Shown here piece after piece: positions 6,897 through 10,419 of a stretch of DNA of 10,419 nt; position 1 is the stretch's first letter; each line of letters begins with the position of its first letter. The notes below the pieces were generated by a model. It saw only the letters and a list, made by a program, of their open reading frames with translations. It did no database searches and was not told the DNA's origin. The position numbers and the translations under genes are program-made. This stretch comes from CAYLJO01 sp964383905 (GTDB taxonomy: Bacteria; Acidobacteriota; Blastocatellia; Pyrinomonadales; Pyrinomonadaceae): NCBI GenBank assembly GCA_964383905.1, contig CAYLJO010000215.1, positions 1-10,419 of the forward strand, written 5' to 3'.

Positions 6897-6982
6897 GAAA
6901 GTATGAGCGATGAACGATGAGGGCTGAATGAGAAGACAAAGCCGAGTCGCTTTTACTCCTCGTTACGCCGCTCATCCTTTCT
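6897..6982 (+). repeat. Long imperfect inverted repeat before the aminotransferase gene
   Basis: GAAAGTATGAGCG at 6897-6909 pairs with CGCTCATCCTTTC at 6970-6982 with one mismatch. With mismatches and a bulge, pairing continues inward (GAACGATGAGG against CCTCGTTAC) to arms of about 24 bases. The left half is purine-rich, the right half pyrimidine-rich. It starts just after the purL stop and ends 4 bases before the next ATG, again with no Shine-Dalgarno. It has the same architecture as the spacer before purL but a different sequence. Confidence 0.7.
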
Positions 6983-6986
6983 TACA

Positions 6987-7841
6987 ATGCACCCGCTCGT
7001 TTATCTCAACGATCGTTTAGTGGACGCGGGGAAGGCGCGCATCGGGGCCGTTTCGGCGGCGATGCTTTACGGTCGCGGCGTATTTACCCTGCTCGCCATT
7101 TATCAGGGGCGCCCCCTTTTGTGGTCGCGACACTGGACGCGGCTGGTCGAGCACGCCGGGCGGGCGGGTGTTGATTGTCACGACTTTGATGAAGCGGGCG
7201 TCGGCGCAGCCCTCGCTAAGCTTATTGAAGCAAACCACATTCACGACGGGCGCGCACGCGTGACTCTGCTGGCGGGCGCCGATAAGGGCGCCTGGAGAGC
7301 GAAGGGGGCGGGCCAGCAGAAAACCGATCTGCTGATCCTGACGGGCGAGCCGCGGGCCGCCTCGCCGGACGGACTCGCCCTGACCGTCTCGCCCTACCGG
7401 ATCAGCACCTTCTCCCCGCTCGCCGGCGTCAAGAGCATCAATTATCTCGACCACATTCTGTCGTGGGAGGAGGCGAGAGGGAGAGATTTCCATGACGCCG
7501 TCGCGCTCAACGAGCGCGGCGAGGTCGTCTCGGCGACGATGGCCAACATCTTCTGGGTCATCGACGGCACGATTCACACGCCTGCGCTCGCCACGGGCGC
7601 CGTCGCGGGGACGACGCGTGACCGCATCATCACACTCGCAAGCGAACTGGCGATCCCGCTCGTCGAGGGCGTCTATGAGCTATCGCAATTGGCGGATGCG
7701 GATGAGATATTTCTGACGTCGGCGGGGCTGGGCGTGGCGATTGTGACGACCTTTGATTTTCGCCGCTATACGGTTCCCTCAGGGAGCACCGCGTTGCGTC
7801 TGCGTGAGGCGTTCCGGCAGCTCACACTTCAAGCGAATTAG
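6987..7841 (+). CDS. Class IV aminotransferase (PabC/IlvE-like PLP enzyme)
   Basis: A 284-residue cytosolic fold-type IV PLP enzyme, the family of branched-chain aminotransferase, D-amino acid aminotransferase and 4-amino-4-deoxychorismate lyase. Visible marks: MLYGRGVFTLLAIYQGRPLLWSRHWTRL, the N-terminal substrate loop; the Schiff-base lysine in GVKSINYLDHILSWEEA (Lys149); FHDAVALNERGEVVSATMANIFWV; and a C-terminal EIFLTSAGLGVAIV. The length and the shortened substrate loop suggest aminodeoxychorismate lyase (folate synthesis) as readily as transamination; sequence alone does not decide. One oddity: at the position where most members have Glu contacting the PLP ring nitrogen (G-x-V-x-E), this protein has Ser182. 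The ATG at 6987 has no clear ribosome site and abuts the inverted repeat. It is the last forward gene of the run after purL. Confidence 0.88.
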   Translation: MHPLVYLNDRLVDAGKARIGAVSAAMLYGRGVFTLLAIYQGRPLLWSRHWTRLVEHAGRAGVDCHDFDEAGVGAALAKLIEANHIHDGRARVTLLAGADKGAWRAKGAGQQKTDLLILTGEPRAASPDGLALTVSPYRISTFSPLAGVKSINYLDHILSWEEARGRDFHDAVALNERGEVVSATMANIFWVIDGTIHTPALATGAVAGTTRDRIITLASELAIPLVEGVYELSQLADADEIFLTSAGLGVAIVTTFDFRRYTVPSGSTALRLREAFRQLTLQAN

Positions 7842-8004
7842 AGCATATCTCACTTGGATGTATGGAAGAAGGCGATTTGAACCACAGAGGACACCGAGGA
7901 GCACAGAGGAAAAGCTTAAGGGATTCAGGATAGATGAAAGTAGCTTCCTGCCGATTAATGATGACTCCTTCTATACCTACTATTGCAAACTGCTCTAGCG
8001 TCCT
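7842..8004. other. Convergent intergenic region
   Basis: This gap lies between the end of the forward run and the end of the minus-strand transglutaminase-like gene. It holds the CACAGAGGA repeat and little else. I see no strong hairpin followed by a T run on either strand, so no factor-independent terminator is evident. Short open frames here are chance readings. Confidence 0.6.
7883..7910 (+). repeat. CACAGAGGA intergenic repeat (three units)
   Basis: Three 9-bp units, CACAGAGGA (7883-7891), CACCGAGGA (7892-7900) and CACAGAGGA (7902-7910), are preceded by TTTGAAC and followed by AAAAG. The pattern AACCACAGAGGACAC(A/C)GAGG is one I recall as a dispersed intergenic motif in acidobacterial, planctomycete and related environmental genomes, with unknown function. 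The middle unit has one change and the last is offset by one base. Confidence 0.7.
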
Positions 8005-9966
8005 TTATTTTCTTGCAAGGACAACCGGGGCTTGCTCGGCGGCGCGGATGCGCTCGAAGAAGCTCCGCACCGTGCTGTATTGCTCGGCGGGAATTGTCGT
8101 TGCGCGCATGACGAGCGTGCGCGTGAAAACGAGATTGCCGTCTTTGACGGCATAGCTTGTCGCGTATGTTCCGAACGGCGCATCGAGTTTCAAGGGGTCG
8201 GGCATTTCGTCCACCTCGAACCCGGTGGGAAGCTTGACGCGGACGGTTTCAGTATACGCGTTGGATTGAAGAACCACGGGATGTTTGCGCGCGCCTCCGG
8301 TGAGAAAGAGTGATTCGCGGCGCGCGACAATGGCAGGCTTGAAGACGAGTAGGCGCTGCTGCATCAGTTGCGCATAGCTGCTGGCGCTGAACTCGACATT
8401 AAGCGCAAATCGCCCATCCGCACTGCTGTCCAGCGGCTCAATTTTTGAAACACTGGCGCCACTTGCGCCACTCGTCACCCATCTTTCAACCCTTTTCGTA
8501 AATTCCGGGCGAGAGAAATGGCGGAACTCACGCCTGAATGCGACCGCCGCCTGCCCAGCAGCTCGTTCACGAACGCTGGCGGTGATCGAACCGTCAGGCG
8601 CGAGTTGCACTTCAGCCTGACGCTCTAACTGATTGGCCTCCGGCGGTGTAACGGGCATATGCAGTAGCTCGCCGTCGTCTCCGGCGGCAATGAGCGCGAG
8701 GCTGCCTTGCTCGTAGTTAGGCAGGTCGCCAACCGGAGTGTCCTCGTCGGTCGCATCGAAAATCAGGAGACGGCCTAGGCGAGGATGCTGCACGATGGTT
8801 GCCGCTTGCGTCTCGTCACTTACTTTGATAGCAATTATGCAGTGGTTGAACTGCCTTGGCGAGGCCCACTCTTCACGAACATAAGTTGGATCGCCGGAGT
8901 AGATCAGCACCGGGTATGACTGGATGTGCAGAGCTTTGAGCATCGCGCGCATGAGATTCGCCTTATCTTTGCAGTCGCCATATGATTTGGCAAAGACCTC
9001 TGTGGCGGCATGTGGACGATAGCGTCCGACCCCGATCTGAATCGAGATGTATTGAAGATTCTGCACGTAGCGCCCGATGCCACGAATGCGTTCAAGCTCA
9101 GTTTTGGCCGCAGCCGTTAACTCGCGCGCTTTGGTTGCGAGCGCATCGCCGGGTGCTGCCTGTGGGTCAGCCAGTTCGCTATACCAGCGTGAGACCTCGT
9201 TCCAGTTGTCAAAAGTCCTGGCACTGGGAAGCTTCGCGCCTTCGGACGGAAAGTAGTTAATGGCGACTCGAGGCGCGAGATTAGTCCATGATGGACTGGC
9301 TGGCTCGCGTTCGATAGGCGGCAGATTGTGCAGCTCCCAAACGTAAGCAGAGCCGTTGACGATTGGCTCGACTTTCGGGTGATTAAAAGTGATGCTGGTG
9401 GCGCGCCAGTTCGTGGGCAGCATCAGCGTGACGCGTGACGAGAGGACCGGGAACGACCTCTGAAAATACCAGACGGACTGGTTGAAAAAAGCGCGGCTCT
9501 CGCTCGTCGTCTGGTAACCAAAAACCGCCCCAACCTCGGCGCTGTCCTCACCTGTAATCTTTTTGACGCGTGCTTCATTGTAAACATCATTGAGCGTCGC
9601 GGCCTCGTCAATCACGCTGTCCTTACCATAGCTCTTGACCTGACCTGACGGCCGGATCAGCCACGCGCGTATCTCACGCACTTTTCCGGTATCGGTTTGA
9701 TACCCTTCGGCGGCAACGGCCGCGCCCCGTCCTTCACGGGTGAGGATGCACAGGGCATAGGTCGAGACGGTGGTGACGCGGCCATCTTCGCCGACCGTTA
9801 TCGTCGATTCATCCTGAAGAACAACCGCCGGCACGTCCTTAGCGTAGGCGGGCGCGCTGGCACTGGCGGCCTGCCGCAGCCACGCAGGAACGTCGTCGCC
9901 CGCCGCGAAGGCAGGCACAACTGACAGAAGAAGTGCAAAACAGCATCCGATCAATCTTGTCTTCAT
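8005..9966 (-). CDS. Exported DUF3857 transglutaminase-like protein
   Basis: A 653-residue protein. Residues 1 to about 21 (MKTRLIGCC to AFA) form a signal peptide, so it acts in the periplasm or on the cell surface. The N-terminal part (about residues 40 to 230) has the DUF3857 layout with STYALCILTREGRG and WLIRPSGQVKSY. A transglutaminase core follows with a complete catalytic set: Cys332 in SYGDCKDKANLMRAML, His375 in FNHCIIAI and Asp404 in LIFDATDEDTP. The C-terminal 200 residues are beta-rich and end FFERIRAAEQAPVVLARK. The ATG at 9966 is chosen over an upstream in-frame ATG at 10104 because it has a GAGGG ribosome site and starts the signal peptide. The upstream choice would also overlap the preceding gene. 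Family function (protein crosslinking, or cysteine protease activity) is not established. It probably shares a transcript with the related gene just upstream. Confidence 0.9.
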   Translation of the reverse strand: MKTRLIGCCFALLLSVVPAFAAGDDVPAWLRQAASASAPAYAKDVPAVVLQDESTITVGEDGRVTTVSTYALCILTREGRGAAVAAEGYQTDTGKVREIRAWLIRPSGQVKSYGKDSVIDEAATLNDVYNEARVKKITGEDSAEVGAVFGYQTTSESRAFFNQSVWYFQRSFPVLSSRVTLMLPTNWRATSITFNHPKVEPIVNGSAYVWELHNLPPIEREPASPSWTNLAPRVAINYFPSEGAKLPSARTFDNWNEVSRWYSELADPQAAPGDALATKARELTAAAKTELERIRGIGRYVQNLQYISIQIGVGRYRPHAATEVFAKSYGDCKDKANLMRAMLKALHIQSYPVLIYSGDPTYVREEWASPRQFNHCIIAIKVSDETQAATIVQHPRLGRLLIFDATDEDTPVGDLPNYEQGSLALIAAGDDGELLHMPVTPPEANQLERQAEVQLAPDGSITASVRERAAGQAAVAFRREFRHFSRPEFTKRVERWVTSGASGASVSKIEPLDSSADGRFALNVEFSASSYAQLMQQRLLVFKPAIVARRESLFLTGGARKHPVVLQSNAYTETVRVKLPTGFEVDEMPDPLKLDAPFGTYATSYAVKDGNLVFTRTLVMRATTIPAEQYSTVRSFFERIRAAEQAPVVLARK

Positions 9967-9973
9967 GCTAATA

Positions 9974-9978
9974 CCCTC
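9974..9978 (-). promoter_or_regulatory. Shine-Dalgarno of the transglutaminase-like gene
   Basis: Read on the minus strand this is GAGGG, 7 bases before the ATG at 9966-9964. It fixes the start and rules out the 46-codon N-terminal extension that is open in the same frame. Confidence 0.75.
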
Positions 9979-10054
9979 GGGCAAGAAATTGGCGGTTAGC
10001 TCTCGACCGCTCAAACCACATTGCCAGACGAATGCCAACCGCTCCAGTGCCTTT

Positions 10055-10419
10055 CTACTTTGAAGCCACCGTATTCTGTTTGAGCGCGATCGTGTGGTTA
10101 TCACGCTCGTGGATTATGTCAAACAACTGCTTAAGTGTGGGGTAGCTACTGGTGTTGAAGAGTATCTTGTCATTACCGCCGAAGAAAAAGGCCCGACGGT
10201 AAATCAACGTGCGATTATCCGCGACCAGAATCTTGACATCGTATTTCCCTATTTCACCCGCCGAAAGTGATAGTGGCGCGTCCGGATGGTCCAGCGCGAA
10301 ACCGGCAGGCAGATCAATTGTCACCACGTCCTGCTCAGACCAGGGGTAATGGAAATAAATTGGATACCTGCGGTCACTGGTCGGGAAGAGCGCGCCTGCG
10401 CCGCGCTGAAAGAATGCTA
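10055..10419 (-). CDS. C-terminal part of a second DUF3857-type protein (cut by window edge)
   Basis: The minus-strand frame is open from the window edge to the TAG at 10055-10057, giving about 120 residues of C-terminus. The reading begins AFFQRGAGALFPTSDRRYPI, then YFHYPWSEQDVVTIDLPAGF, and ends KQNTVASK. The stretch VTIDLPAGFALDHPDAPLSLSAGEIGKYDV aligns by eye with RVKLPTGFEVDEMPDPLKLDAPFGTYATSY in the neighbouring complete protein, and both finish with a Phe-rich strand and a helix. It is therefore probably a second member of the same DUF3857/transglutaminase family, in tandem and upstream in transcription. The catalytic core, if present, lies outside the window. The 88-base gap to the next gene shows no promoter I can support. 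Confidence 0.75.
   Translation of the reverse strand, partial: AFFQRGAGALFPTSDRRYPIYFHYPWSEQDVVTIDLPAGFALDHPDAPLSLSAGEIGKYDVKILVADNRTLIYRRAFFFGGNDKILFNTSSYPTLKQLFDIIHERDNHTIALKQNTVASK

Noticed and set aside
8000..8022. GTCCTT / AAGGAC hairpin at the end of the minus-strand gene as a terminator
   Set aside because: Only a 6-bp stem with an 11-base loop and no T run following on either strand.
9943..9966. Lipobox LIGC at residues 5-8 of the transglutaminase-like protein
   Set aside because: The Cys comes before the hydrophobic core of the signal peptide, too early for lipoprotein processing; cleavage after AFA is more likely.

Overview
The window looks like chromosome from a moderately GC-rich, Gram-negative-type bacterium. 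An acidobacterium (Acidobacteriota, possibly the Blastocatellia side) is my best guess. The grounds are a VKOR-type oxidase paired with a DsbA-like thioredoxin, tandem exported DUF3857/transglutaminase proteins, a CACAGAGGA intergenic repeat, and purine-rich/pyrimidine-rich inverted repeats between genes. This is a judgement from gene content, not a phylogenetic result.

Layout. Positions 1 to about 450 hold no gene I can support. At 452-535 there is what looks like the C-terminal stump of purS, whose stop codon overlaps the GTG start of purQ (532-1230). Then follow five forward genes unrelated to purine synthesis: a membrane-anchored DsbA-like thioredoxin (1286-2005), a VKOR-family membrane oxidase (2002-2493), a small SRA/YDG-like protein (2490-2927), an exported redoxin (3050-3679) and an exported TlpA-like thioredoxin (3682-4329). 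The first three are chained by 4-nt start/stop overlaps and the last two lie 2 nt apart. purL (small type, 4406-6892) and a class IV aminotransferase (6987-7841) follow on the same strand. A short convergent gap with a CACAGAGGA repeat separates them from two minus-strand DUF3857-type genes: a complete transglutaminase-like protein (8005-9966) and the C-terminal end of a relative that runs off the window (10055-10419).

How the genes work together. PurQ supplies ammonia from glutamine to small PurL, which makes FGAM in purine synthesis. This type of enzyme normally also needs PurS, so the degenerate purS stump implies a second purS elsewhere, an altered complex, or a sequence error. VKOR very probably reoxidises the DsbA-like protein in the envelope, passing electrons to quinone. 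The redoxin and TlpA-like protein would act in the same compartment. The 145-residue protein coupled to VKOR has no obvious redox role.

Most unusual points: the purS remnant; the purine operon split by a thiol-redox cassette; the stand-alone SRA-like gene inside that cassette; hairpin-forming spacers that run up to start codons with no visible Shine-Dalgarno; an approximately 90-residue low-complexity linker in PurL; and Ser in place of the usual PLP-contacting Glu in the aminotransferase. I see no CRISPR array, transposase, tRNA, rRNA or obvious defence or biosynthetic system.
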